Assembly (NCBI GenBank): GCA_963756455.1
Contig: CAVWNC010000003.1
Span: 1,798,001 to 1,862,000 of the forward strand
Direction: 5' to 3'
DNA length: 64,000 nt
From: DASQPA01 sp963756455
GTDB lineage: Bacteria > Acidobacteriota > Thermoanaerobaculia > Multivoradales > UBA5704
In this document: positions 45,098-53,526 of the stretch, piece after piece
Position numbering within the stretch: position 1 is the stretch's first letter
Layout of the letters: each line of letters starts with the position of its first letter
Notes under the pieces: generated by a model
What the model saw: only the letters and a program-made list of their open reading frames with translations
The model's database searches: none
Told to the model about the DNA's origin: nothing
Made by a program: the position numbers and the translations under genes

Positions 45098-45664
45098 ATG
45101 ACCGATCGCAACGACAGAGCTCTCCTCCCCACCGGGTATGTGGGAGCTGGGGATACGATGGCGGTGCTCCGCCAGTTCGCCCACGAGGCGCAGCGCTTCT
45201 GCGACTGGGCGCGCAACCCTGCCGGGGAGGACGCCGGCGCCCGCGAGGCGCTCCTCCGGGTGACCTCGCTCTACCTGGCCGGCCTCCATCTCTCCGGCGA
45301 CTGGCACACCTCGTTGGAGCCCGAGCCGCTCCCCGACACGGTGTCGAAGGCCGAGTGGCAGCAGGTCTACGCCGCCACCGAGTCTCTCCCCTTCCAGTAC
45401 TACTCGGAGGTCGTCAACCCTCTGGACGTCCCGCCCGAGGACGGCGGGGTGGGCGACCTGGCGGACGACATCGCGGACATCTACAGGGACATCCTGGAGG
45501 GCCTCCGCCTCTACGAGGCCGGCCATCCGAGAGAGGCGCTCTGGCAGTGGGTCTACAACCTGACCTACCACTGGGGCGCCCACGCCACCTCGGCGATGCG
45601 GTCGCTCCACTGGTACCTGTCCGACAACGAATCGGAGCTCGCGGGCGCTTCCGACGTCATGTAG
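45098..45664 (+). CDS. DUF5063 family protein
   Basis: A 188-residue soluble protein. Its pattern (VLRQFAHEAQRFCDWARNPA, LLRVTSLYLAGLHL, YYSEVVNPLDVPPEDGGVGD, LADDIADIYRDILEGLRLYE and LWQWVYNLTYHWGAHATSAM) matches DUF5063, a helical domain of unknown function. GAAGG lies 2 nt before the ATG at 45098; longer readings have no family features. It converges on mcmA with a 9-nt gap. Confidence 0.82.
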   Translation: MTDRNDRALLPTGYVGAGDTMAVLRQFAHEAQRFCDWARNPAGEDAGAREALLRVTSLYLAGLHLSGDWHTSLEPEPLPDTVSKAEWQQVYAATESLPFQYYSEVVNPLDVPPEDGGVGDLADDIADIYRDILEGLRLYEAGHPREALWQWVYNLTYHWGAHATSAMRSLHWYLSDNESELAGASDVM

Positions 45665-45673
45665 GCCGGAGGC

Positions 45674-47329
45674 CTATCCCAGCCCCGCCTCCTCGTACTC
45701 CCCGAACACCCCGCGGAGAGCATCCGCGATCTCCCCGAGCGTCACCTCCGCCTGGACGCAGGCGAGGACCGGCGGCATGAGATTGCGGTCCTCCCCGGCC
45801 GCCGCGACGAGACCCGAGACCGCCGCCTTCGCCTTCGCCGCGTCCCGCCGCCCGCGCACCGCGCGGAGCCGCTCGACCTGCTGGCGCTCGCCCTCGGGGT
45901 CGATCTTCAAGATCTCGGTCGGGGTCTCCTCCGCGGCCTCGAAGGCGTTCACCCCCACGACGACCTGGCGTTTCTCCTCGACGGCGAGCTGCCAGGCGTA
46001 GGCCGCATCGGCGATCTCTCGCTGCTGGAAGCCGCTCTCGAGGGCCGCCATGGCGCCGCCCATCCCGTCGATCTTTTGAATGTAGGCCCGCGCGCGGTTC
46101 ACGATGTCGTCCGTCCAGGCCTCGATCACGTAGGAGCCGCCGAAGGGGTCGGCGACGTCGGCGACGCCGCTCTCGTGGGCGATCACCTGCTGGGTGCGCA
46201 GAGCGAGCCGCGCCGCCTCGGCGGTGGGGAGGCCGAGCGCCTCGTCGAGCGAGTTGGTGTGGAGCGATTGGGTGCCGCCCAGAACCGCGGCGAGCGCCTG
46301 GAGCGCCACCCGGACGACGTTGTTCTGCGGCTGCTGGGCGGTCAAGGTCGAGCCCGCGGTCTGGGTATGGAAGCGCAGCAGGAGCGACTTGGGGTCCTTG
46401 GGGGCGAAGCGGTCCTTCACGAGCTCCGCCCAGAGCCGCCGGGCGGCGCGGAACTTCGCCACCTCTTCGAGGAAGTTGTTGTGGGCGTTGAAGAAGAAGG
46501 AGAGCCGCGGCGCGAAGCCATCGATCGCGAGACCGCGGGCGAGCGCCGCCTCGGTGTAGGCGAGGCCGTTCGCCAGGGTGAAGGCCACCTCCTGCACCGC
46601 CGTCGAGCCCGCCTCGCGCATGTGGTAGCCGGAGATCGAGATCGGATTGAAGCGCGGCACCCGGTCGGCGCAGAAGGCGATGACGTCGGTCACCAGCCGG
46701 AGCGACGGCCCGGGCGGGTAGATGTAGGTGCCGCGGGCGGCGTATTCCTTGAGGATGTCGTTCTGCACCGTCCCCCCGACCTTCTCCCAGGGCACCCCCT
46801 GGTCCTCGGCCACGGTCAGGTAGAGGGAGAGAAGGATGGCGGCCGTCGAGTTGATGGTCATCGAGGTCGTCACCCGGTCGAGCGGGATGTCTTCGAAGAG
46901 CCGGCGCATGTCGTCGATCGAGTCGATCGCCACCCCCACCCGGCCGACCTCGCCGAGCGCCAGAGAGTGGTCCGAGTCGTAGCCGATCTGGGTGGGGAGG
47001 TCGAAGGCGACCGAGAGGCCGGTCGTCCCCTGGGCCAGGAGGTAGCGATAGCGCCGGTTCGACTCCTCGGCCGACGAGAACCCCGCGTACTGCCGCATGG
47101 TCCAGCGCCGCTCGCGGTACATGTCCCGGTAGATCCCCCGGGTGTAGGGGAAGGTCCCGGGATCGCCGATGTCTTTCAGGTAGGGGATGCCGGTCGTGTC
47201 CTCGGGCCGGTAGAACGTCTGCACGGGGATGCCGGAGGTGGTCTCCGTCGTCTTCTCGCTGGACGGCTGAGACGCGGACGAGGCGACGGGCGGCGCCTTG
47301 GGGGTGGGGGGCTGGGTGTCGGTGGCCAT
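45674..47329 (-). CDS. Methylmalonyl-CoA mutase, catalytic large subunit
   Basis: A 551-residue TIM-barrel subunit: TMRQYAGFSSAEESNRRYRY, GLSVAFDLPTQIGYDSDH, SMTINSTAAILLSLYL, YIYPPGPSLRL, ISISGYHMREAGSTAVQEVA, and FHTQTAGSTLTAQQPQNNVV. The C-terminal cobalamin-binding domain is absent, so it must pair with a separate small subunit not in the window. It isomerises methylmalonyl-CoA and succinyl-CoA; related mutases have other substrates. The first 35 residues are a Pro/Ser/Thr-rich extension. A GATAAT (47342-47337) ends 7 nt before the ATG with no ribosome site. Confidence 0.93.
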   Translation of the reverse strand: MATDTQPPTPKAPPVASSASQPSSEKTTETTSGIPVQTFYRPEDTTGIPYLKDIGDPGTFPYTRGIYRDMYRERRWTMRQYAGFSSAEESNRRYRYLLAQGTTGLSVAFDLPTQIGYDSDHSLALGEVGRVGVAIDSIDDMRRLFEDIPLDRVTTSMTINSTAAILLSLYLTVAEDQGVPWEKVGGTVQNDILKEYAARGTYIYPPGPSLRLVTDVIAFCADRVPRFNPISISGYHMREAGSTAVQEVAFTLANGLAYTEAALARGLAIDGFAPRLSFFFNAHNNFLEEVAKFRAARRLWAELVKDRFAPKDPKSLLLRFHTQTAGSTLTAQQPQNNVVRVALQALAAVLGGTQSLHTNSLDEALGLPTAEAARLALRTQQVIAHESGVADVADPFGGSYVIEAWTDDIVNRARAYIQKIDGMGGAMAALESGFQQREIADAAYAWQLAVEEKRQVVVGVNAFEAAEETPTEILKIDPEGERQQVERLRAVRGRRDAAKAKAAVSGLVAAAGEDRNLMPPVLACVQAEVTLGEIADALRGVFGEYEEAGLG

Positions 47330-47336
47330 GGCGGGG

Positions 47337-47342
47337 ATTATC
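47337..47342 (-). promoter_or_regulatory. -10 element of mutase gene
   Basis: TGCGATAAT (extended -10 form) on the minus strand, 7 nt before the ATG. Confidence 0.5.
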
Positions 47343-47572
47343 GCATCCGGCGAGGCCCCTCACCCGGCTCACGGAACGTGTCCTGTTTCTCTGTCGGAAA
47401 GTGTCGGCCGCTGTGTCGGACAGAGGGCGACACGCGCCCGACAGCGAGATCACGGAGACGGCCGGGGGGATCGGGTTTGGCATCCTGGATGCAGTAGAGG
47501 CTCCGCAGCCGTAACCCAAATCCTGCAGGTCAAGAACCGGAGGGAGCCTCCTCCGGCGGAAAGGAGACTCTC

Positions 47573-48853
47573 TTGCACGCTCCATCTGTCATTCGTCTGC
47601 GCGGTACTTTAGGCCCCTTCCTGGTCGCCCTCCTCCTCGCCATTCCGGCTCTCGCGGACAAGCCCGAGTGCGCGAAGGGCGGGACCATCCCCAACATGGC
47701 GGTCAACTGCCCGGATCAGTTCGCCTGGCAGAAGTTCGTCGAGGTCAACATGCCGGCCGGCGGTGGTCAAGTCGCCTTCCAGACCTACGCGAGCGACGCG
47801 GACACCTTCCCGTGCCCGCCAGTCGACGCAGAGGCCTGCCGGGTCAACCCCAACGCCGCGGGCTGCCCGATCTGGCCGACCGTCGCCGTGCCCAAGCCGT
47901 CGCTCTTCACCCAGCGCTCGGTCCGGCTGCTTGCGGGCCACCGCGACAGCACGAAATTGCCGGAAGACAACTGCTGGGCTTATTACAACTCGAACGTCGA
48001 GCTCGTCTACAGAAACCGGGCGACGTTCGACTACATCGTGGCCCACGGCTTGTGGTACGTCGAGGGGATCGAGACGCAGTTCGAGAAGGGCTTCGTCTAC
48101 GACTTCCCCATGAATTCGGTCGAGGTGAAGACCAACTGGCTGCTGCTCTCGCCGGAGCAGGTGCAAGCCGGCCGATTCTATGTCGTGATGATGGCCAAGC
48201 CGCACTCCAAAGATAAGAAACTGCTGCCCTACGGCCTGGCCGCCATGCACATCAGCTCCAAGGATCTGCCGAACTGGTTCTGGGCCACCTTCGAGCACGT
48301 CGACAACTGGGGCCGCTGCGACTTCCTCGGTTGCCACGACTCGTTCGGCACGATCCCGGCAAACATCCCGCCGCACGATCCGCAGCTCTGTCAGACCTAT
48401 CCGGGAGGCGAGCTCACCCCGGCCTTGAAGCAGATGCTCGCCAAGCTGCCGCCGGTCTTCCAGAACTATCGCCTCAAGGGCTCGATGACCGACTTTACCA
48501 GCCCGACGGGGTCGCCCAACCTGCTCGGCAATTCGATCACCGAGGCCGGCTTCGTGCCCACCGCCTCGTGTATCACCTGCCATTCTCGCGCCGCCGTCCA
48601 GGCGACCGCCAGCGGCAATCCCGGGACGCTCGGCGCCAACGGCCTCTCGCCCTACCAGAACGTCGCCGGCTTCACCCCCGAGAACCAGAGCTACAACGGC
48701 ACTCCCGACCCCAACTGGTACTACTCCGGTAACCACCCCATAAGGCGCTACGCCGTACAGACGGATTTCGTCTGGGCGATCCCGTTCCAGGCGAGCACGA
48801 TCCAGGCGACCGCGAGCTGCTGCGGCAACGGCCCCTGCCAGACCTTGCCCTAG
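47573..48853 (+). CDS. Secreted protein with a c-type haem motif
   Basis: A 426-residue protein starting at TTG after AAAGGAG. A signal peptide (LGPFLVALLLAIPALA) is followed by a large soluble region with several cysteines (for example CAKGG, CPPVDAEACRVNPNAAGCPI). One haem attachment motif, CITCH at residues 333-337, is present, as in cytochrome c-like proteins. There is no second CxxCH. Function is not recognised. A fragment duplicating KLPEDNCWAYYNSN through YIVAHGLW lies downstream at 49452. Confidence 0.7.
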   Translation: MHAPSVIRLRGTLGPFLVALLLAIPALADKPECAKGGTIPNMAVNCPDQFAWQKFVEVNMPAGGGQVAFQTYASDADTFPCPPVDAEACRVNPNAAGCPIWPTVAVPKPSLFTQRSVRLLAGHRDSTKLPEDNCWAYYNSNVELVYRNRATFDYIVAHGLWYVEGIETQFEKGFVYDFPMNSVEVKTNWLLLSPEQVQAGRFYVVMMAKPHSKDKKLLPYGLAAMHISSKDLPNWFWATFEHVDNWGRCDFLGCHDSFGTIPANIPPHDPQLCQTYPGGELTPALKQMLAKLPPVFQNYRLKGSMTDFTSPTGSPNLLGNSITEAGFVPTASCITCHSRAAVQATASGNPGTLGANGLSPYQNVAGFTPENQSYNGTPDPNWYYSGNHPIRRYAVQTDFVWAIPFQASTIQATASCCGNGPCQTLP

Positions 48854-48913
48854 GCAGCCTCACTCTCATCTCCCATGAACCCGGCCTCTGCGCCGCGAGA
48901 AAGGAAGCAGACC

Positions 48914-49333
48914 ATGACCCCTCCCACCTACCCCAACGTCTTCGTTGGCCAGTGGTCCTATCGCAGCTGGTTGAACGACACCGACCTCGAGACGTCTCCC
49001 GCCGAGCTGCTCTTCGGCAAGGGCACGATCGAGATCGTCGAAGCTCCGTCCGAGATTCTCCGTGGCACGATCGGTGGAGCGGACTGGAAGCTCGACCTCT
49101 TCGGCTCACGCAGCTACGGCGACCCGGGAACCATCCGTTTTCGCGGCAAGGGCATCGTCTCGGGGGCCGAGTGGATCTACGACTACGTCGGCTATCTGGT
49201 GCCGGAGTGGCCGAACGGCGTCAACCAGAAAACCACGATGGTCGGCTCGATCGTACGCGCCATTCCTCACCCCTCGGGAGGCGGCATCGGTGCCGCCGGG
49301 CTCACGGCCTCCTGGTACGCGGTCAAGAGGTAG
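48914..49333 (+). CDS. Hypothetical small beta-rich protein
   Basis: A 139-residue protein without signal peptide: YPNVFVGQWSYRSWLNDTDL, ELLFGKGTIEIVEAPSEILR, GTIGGADWKLDLFGSRSYGD, and GSIVRAIPHPSGGGIGAAGL. The alternating strands and AAGGAAG before the ATG support a real gene. It lies 60 nt after the haem-motif gene and is probably cotranscribed. A lipocalin-like or barrel fold is plausible but unproven. Confidence 0.6.
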   Translation: MTPPTYPNVFVGQWSYRSWLNDTDLETSPAELLFGKGTIEIVEAPSEILRGTIGGADWKLDLFGSRSYGDPGTIRFRGKGIVSGAEWIYDYVGYLVPEWPNGVNQKTTMVGSIVRAIPHPSGGGIGAAGLTASWYAVKR

Positions 49334-49385
49334 GCGCGCCCGAAGAAGGTCGTAAGACCCGAGGCAACAGGCATCCGAGCGGAAA

Positions 49386-49409
49386 GGGGCGGCGGTTTCA
49401 CGCCGCCCC
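49386..49409 (+). terminator. Hairpin after the 48914 gene
   Basis: A perfect 9-bp stem (GGGGCGGCG) around the loop GTTTCA. There is no U-run, so termination strength is uncertain. Confidence 0.4.
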
Positions 49410-49451
49410 AGTTGCCTCGCGAGCGCCGCCCTGCTCCTCCTCCTCCCCTCC

Positions 49452-49563
49452 GAAGCTGCCCGAGGACGACTGCTGGAACTACTACAACTTGAACAACGTC
49501 GAGATCGTCTACCGAAACCGGGCGACGTTCGACTACATCGTGGCCCACGGTCTCAGGCCGTAG
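49452..49563 (+). pseudogene. Duplicate fragment of the haem-motif gene
   Basis: In frame it reads KLPEDDCWNYYNLNNVEIVY then RNRATFDYIVAHGLRP and stops. The intact gene has KLPEDNCWAYYNSNVELVYR and RNRATFDYIVAHGLWYVEG. The match is about 35 residues and then breaks off. Just upstream, 49419-49451 matches 49945-49977 (the coding start of the metallo-hydrolase) at 31 of 33 positions, so the remnant is a mosaic. Confidence 0.75.
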
Positions 49564-49641
49564 CTGGAGGCCCCCATAGGCGTTGACTGATCCGAGCCGG
49601 GCAGCATAGGGGCAGAGCCCCTGTGCCTGCCCGGCCCTCCC

Positions 49642-49767
49642 GGTGGTCATCGCCAGCAGTCTGGCGGTCATCGCCGGCAGTCCGGCGGTCGTCGCCGGCA
49701 GTCCGGCGGTCGTCGCCGGCAGTCCGGCGGTCGTCGTCGGCAGTCCGGCGGTCGTCGTCGGAGACGC
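49642..49767 (+). repeat. 21-bp tandem repeat, six units
   Basis: Units of the type GGCGGTCGTCGCCGGCAGTCC start at 49642, 49663, 49684, 49705, 49726 and 49747. They abut directly and diverge slightly at the ends. No coding role is apparent. Confidence 0.85.
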
Positions 49768-49923
49768 GAAGAGACCCATCCCTCCGGGGGCAATCCGAGG
49801 CAGTCGTCCTCCCGCGCTTTCCGCCCTGATGTCACCTCGTAAGTCCCGGCCCTTGACACTTCGCCGCCCGCGGCAGCATCCTTTCGCGGACTCGAGACCT
49901 GAGCTTTCCCTGGAGATCGATCC

Positions 49924-50824
49924 TTGCGCAGTCTTCCCCGTCTAGCGAGTGCCGCCCTGCTCCTCCTCCTTCCCTCCCTCGCCCACGCCCAGGCAGATCC
50001 GGCCGACCGTGCCCGGAACCAGCCGGTCGAGCCCTACCGGATCGCCGGCAACCTCTACTATGTGGGGGCAAGCGACATCGCTTCCTACCTGATCACGACC
50101 CCCGAGGGGAATATCCTCCTGGATGGCGGCTACGTCGAGACGGAGCCCCAGATCGAAGCGAACTTCAGGAAGCTCGGCTTTAAGGTAGAGAAGGTCAAGA
50201 TCCTCCTTGCCTCCCACGCTCACTACGATCACGTCGGCGGCTTGGCCGAGCTCAAGAAGAAGACCGGAGCGCCCCTCTACGCCGGAGCGGGGGACGTCGA
50301 TCTCCTCGCACGCGGCGGCAAGGGGGACTTCGCGCTGGGCGACCGCGGCCTCTTCCCGCCCGTCCAGGTCGGACCATCCTGTCCACGATGGCGACCGGGT
50401 GAGCCTGGGAGGAACGACCCTCACCGCCCACGCGACCCCCGGCCACACCCGGGGCTGCACCTCGTGGTCGATGCAGGTCGACGACGGCGGCACTGGCGGC
50501 AAGCGTTACGACGTGGTGTTCGTGGGGAGCACGTCGATCAACCCCGGAGTCCACCTCGCCGGCAAACCGAGCTATCCGGGGATCGCGGAGGACTACGCGA
50601 AGACCTTCCGGGTGCTCAAAGGCCTCCCCTGCAACATCTTCCTCGCCGTCCATGCCTCGTTTTTCAACGGCTTGGAGAAGGCGGCACGCCTGAAGCAGGG
50701 CGGAGTCAATCCGTTCATCGATCCCCAGGGCTACCGGGACTACCTGGCGCAGAGCGAAAAGTCCTACGGGGAACAGCTGGCGAAGGAGAAGACGGAGCGA
50801 CCGACTCGGGGAAACGGAAGATAA
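49924..50824 (+). CDS. Secreted metallo-beta-lactamase-fold hydrolase, B3-like (frameshifted)
   Basis: With one base removed the product has about 299 residues. A TTG start leads into a signal peptide (LPRLASAALLLLLPSLAHA). The region NLYYVGASDIASYLITTPEG and the zinc motif H98-A-H100-Y-D102-H103 (LLASHAHYDHVGGLA) resemble subclass B3 beta-lactamases and their relatives. Downstream ligand regions are ATPGHTRGCTSWSM and AVHASFFNGLEKA. An extra G at 50370-50372 breaks the frame between PPVQV and DHPVHDGDRVSLGGTTLTAH. Whether it hydrolyses beta-lactams is unknown. It converges on the restriction gene. Confidence 0.82.
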
Positions 50825-50851
50825 GGCGGACTTGCGGGCCTCAGCCGGTTT

Positions 50852-51625
50852 CTAGGGTAGGGCTCGGAGCGCTGTACAGACTCGGCTCAGAACCCGGTCG
50901 AGCTGCAGGTGGGAGGGAACCTTGCCTGCCTGATAACCACCGCCCGAGGACTTGGGTTGATAGATCACCAGTCCGACATCGTCCATCATCCGGTTGGCCG
51001 CATTGGCGAAGAAGAGAGTCCTCTCGAGATCTTTCTGATCCACCACGCGGATCGCGAGAAAGAGAAAGGACAACGGTTTGCTCCGCCGCAACCAGGTCAG
51101 AAGGTCGCTCGTAGGCCCTCCTCCCTGGCCCGCTGTTCGCGCCCACTCGGCCTTGAGGTCAATCGTCTTCAAGCCGGCTTCCTTCACCCGCTTGTCCAGG
51201 TCTGAGCTCCCGGCCCGACCTTTGGGGTTCTTCTGCTTGGGATTCCTTAAGGTTTTGGGCGCCCCAGCCGCCTTGGTCTCGATGAGGATCTCGACCGTAC
51301 CCGTCTGGGGATAGGACGTATCGAGATTGTGGTTGGGGAAGATCAGTCCCGGCACCGCGCCTCGGCCGCGCAACTCCTTCCCGGAGCAGTTCTCCAGCAG
51401 GAGCGCCGTCAGGTCGGTGAAGAAATCGCCCTTGCCGTTCTGGTTGTCCCCCTGATCGGCGACCCCGAGAGCGAAATTCTGGTCAAACTCCCACATGGCT
51501 TCGAGAAAGCGATCCTCGATCTCGGGCCAGCGGGAGGGCTTCTCGGCCACGGCCCACTTGTACATGTCGAAGAGAGGCCGGCATCCCGGACTCTCCGCCA
51601 CCCGCGGGCTGGTCTTACGAGCCAT
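50852..51625 (-). CDS. Type II restriction endonuclease-like protein
   Basis: A 257-residue protein whose start overlaps the methyltransferase stop by 11 nt. A PD-(D/E)XK-type core is visible: D102 in NHNLDTSYP and E116-T-K118 in VEILIETKAA. SDLDKRVKEAGLKTIDLKAE and LSFLFLAIRVVDQKDLERTL fit the rest of such a fold. I infer a restriction role from the coupled methyltransferase; the recognition sequence cannot be read. The ATG at 51625 is preferred to 51778, which reads back into the methyltransferase. Confidence 0.7.
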   Translation of the reverse strand: MARKTSPRVAESPGCRPLFDMYKWAVAEKPSRWPEIEDRFLEAMWEFDQNFALGVADQGDNQNGKGDFFTDLTALLLENCSGKELRGRGAVPGLIFPNHNLDTSYPQTGTVEILIETKAAGAPKTLRNPKQKNPKGRAGSSDLDKRVKEAGLKTIDLKAEWARTAGQGGGPTSDLLTWLRRSKPLSFLFLAIRVVDQKDLERTLFFANAANRMMDDVGLVIYQPKSSGGGYQAGKVPSHLQLDRVLSRVCTALRALP

Positions 51626-53360
51626 TGGAAGGGGAAAGTCGCACGATCCTCGCTTTCCGCTCGGTGCTCCGCGAGCGGGACTGTCGCCGCTCGTGGAGGG
51701 AGATCCGGGCGGCGGCCAACTCGCCGCGCGTGACTTCGCCCGCGAAGAGCACGGCATCGACGGCGGCCAAGGCCTCATTCAGGCAGCCCTCGCGTCCATT
51801 CCGCAGCACCATATCGAGATCCGCCGCCAGCTTGAGCAGCGCAGTCTTGTGCCGGGCGACCAGCTCCGCCGAGGGCACGAGGATCCGGTCCGCTTCGCGC
51901 GGTTCGAGCTTCAGAACGCCTCCGCCGTAACTCCGACCCACTCTTTCGCAAGAGAGAAGAGTGGCAGAGTTGTAGAAGGCGACGACGAAAGTTTTACGAA
52001 GCCCGGCGGGAATTCGCGGCAGGCGAACGGTGAGGAGAGTATTCGAGGAAACGGCCCGGGCGGTGTTGAGGCAAAGCCGCGGTACGACATCGCTCATGTA
52101 GGTGAGAAACGCCTCCGGCGTGAGGACACCGGGAACACGGAACCAGGGCGAGCGGACTCGGCACTTGTATCGTCCGGCGTAGCCCAGATCCTCGCCGAGC
52201 CTGACGTATGCCTGCTCCGCCGCGGTCAACCGATCCCCAGGAACCCACAGCAGGCAGCGCTCGCCTGCCGATTGCAAGCGGGAAATCCCGGCCGCCGTGA
52301 TCTGCAGGCCGGGGATCTGGCGAGCGCGGACGAGGGCGGGCCTCAGAGAGGACGCGGGCAGGTGGAAGCGGCCCGCCTCCTCGGGGGTGAGGACGAAGTA
52401 TTCGTTGGCCCCGCTGACGAAACCGATGCTCGCCTTGCCCACCTCCTCCAACGGGCCGAGGAGACCGCGTTCCTCCAGATCGTCCAGGAGAAGCACCCCG
52501 GGATGGGCTGTGTGGCCCGGGATCCATTTCTTCGGCTCGACGCCCGCAGGGAAGGATTCGGCGGAGGCGAGGACGCTTGCGAGCTCGGCCAGGTCGGCTC
52601 CGGTCTCGACCTCGGTCAGATTCAGCCGGCCGGGTCCCATCGCCTTGCCGGCCGCGAGAAGAAGCACCACCTCTTCCTGGACGTCCGGAAAGACCGGTTG
52701 GCGGAAAGCGATGACGTCGACCTCGGCGAAGGAGCGCCGCAGGTGCTCGCGAAGAGGGGCGGCATAGCGGGTATGGATGAGCTCCGCGGGCAGGATCAGC
52801 GCCAGCCGCCCTCCTGGTCGCAGGAAAGCGACGGCGTGGACGACGAAGTGGGCCCAGGAGGAGGCGAGGCGATTGAGCTCCACCCCCGCATGAAAGGCGC
52901 GCTCGAGAGCCTCTCCGCGAGCGCTGCCGGCAAACTCCTGATAGCGGATATAGGGTGGATTACCGAGGACGACGTCGACCCCCTCTATGGTCTCCGGGGA
53001 GCCGAAGAGGCCGCCGGGAGGGGACAACGAGAAGAAGCTGGCGATGCGAGGGCCGGGATAGGGCACGCCGAGCTCGGAGCCGACCCGTTCCCGGGTTACC
53101 CGAGCGGCCTCTGGATTGAGGTCGACGGCATGAAGGAGGGCGGCCGCCCGCTCCGGGCTGGCTCCCAGGTCGAGCAGCCGACGGGCCGCGGTCTCCAGGA
53201 AGATCCCGTCTCCGCAGGAGGGGTCGAGCACCGATAGGTCCGCGCGGGTCACGGCCCAGGACACCACCGGCTCGACCAGAGCCTGGGGCGAATAGAAGGC
53301 GCCCAGACTCTTCCGCCGACTCCGTCCCACAGGGCTGCTCGTCACCATCTCGGTAAGCAT
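51615..53360 (-). CDS. N6-adenine DNA methyltransferase, type II
   Basis: A 581-residue enzyme. The SAM-binding motif is SVLDPSCGDGIFLETAARRL and the catalytic motif is NPPY in VVLGNPPYIRYQEF, typical of gamma-type adenine methyltransferases. KSLGAFYSPQALVEPVVSWA leads into the domain. The C-terminal part (about residues 260-560) is the target-recognition region. I chose the ATG at 53360, which has GGAG 5 nt upstream; an in-frame ATG at 53405 adds 15 residues. It is coupled to the endonuclease gene, forming a complete restriction-modification unit. Confidence 0.9.
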   Translation of the reverse strand: MLTEMVTSSPVGRSRRKSLGAFYSPQALVEPVVSWAVTRADLSVLDPSCGDGIFLETAARRLLDLGASPERAAALLHAVDLNPEAARVTRERVGSELGVPYPGPRIASFFSLSPPGGLFGSPETIEGVDVVLGNPPYIRYQEFAGSARGEALERAFHAGVELNRLASSWAHFVVHAVAFLRPGGRLALILPAELIHTRYAAPLREHLRRSFAEVDVIAFRQPVFPDVQEEVVLLLAAGKAMGPGRLNLTEVETGADLAELASVLASAESFPAGVEPKKWIPGHTAHPGVLLLDDLEERGLLGPLEEVGKASIGFVSGANEYFVLTPEEAGRFHLPASSLRPALVRARQIPGLQITAAGISRLQSAGERCLLWVPGDRLTAAEQAYVRLGEDLGYAGRYKCRVRSPWFRVPGVLTPEAFLTYMSDVVPRLCLNTARAVSSNTLLTVRLPRIPAGLRKTFVVAFYNSATLLSCERVGRSYGGGVLKLEPREADRILVPSAELVARHKTALLKLAADLDMVLRNGREGCLNEALAAVDAVLFAGEVTRGELAAARISLHERRQSRSRSTERKARIVRLSPSNGS

Positions 53361-53451
53361 GTCATCTCCAAGGTCCAGTCGGCTATCGGCATCGACCGTG
53401 AGCATCGTAGCATGGAGAGACGCTTTATTACCGCCACTCGTGAAACGACAA

Positions 53452-53476
53452 AGCCGGCGAACGGCGCCGGCTTTTT
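53452..53476 (-). terminator. Intrinsic terminator after the TPR gene
   Basis: An 8-bp stem (AGCCGGCG, 53452-53459, with 53465-53472). The minus-strand copy follows the TPR gene stop by about 50 nt and ends in CTTTGTC; the plus-strand copy ends in a T5 run, so it works at least as well in that direction. Confidence 0.7.
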
Positions 53477-53526
53477 ATCGGAGGGAACGGCCTGGTTTTG
53501 GAAGGAGATCGATCTCCCGACCCCAA

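Noticed and set aside
49642..49767. Protein-coding heptapeptide repeats
   Set aside because: The frames that cross it lack conserved flanks and ribosome sites; it is better read as a non-coding minisatellite.
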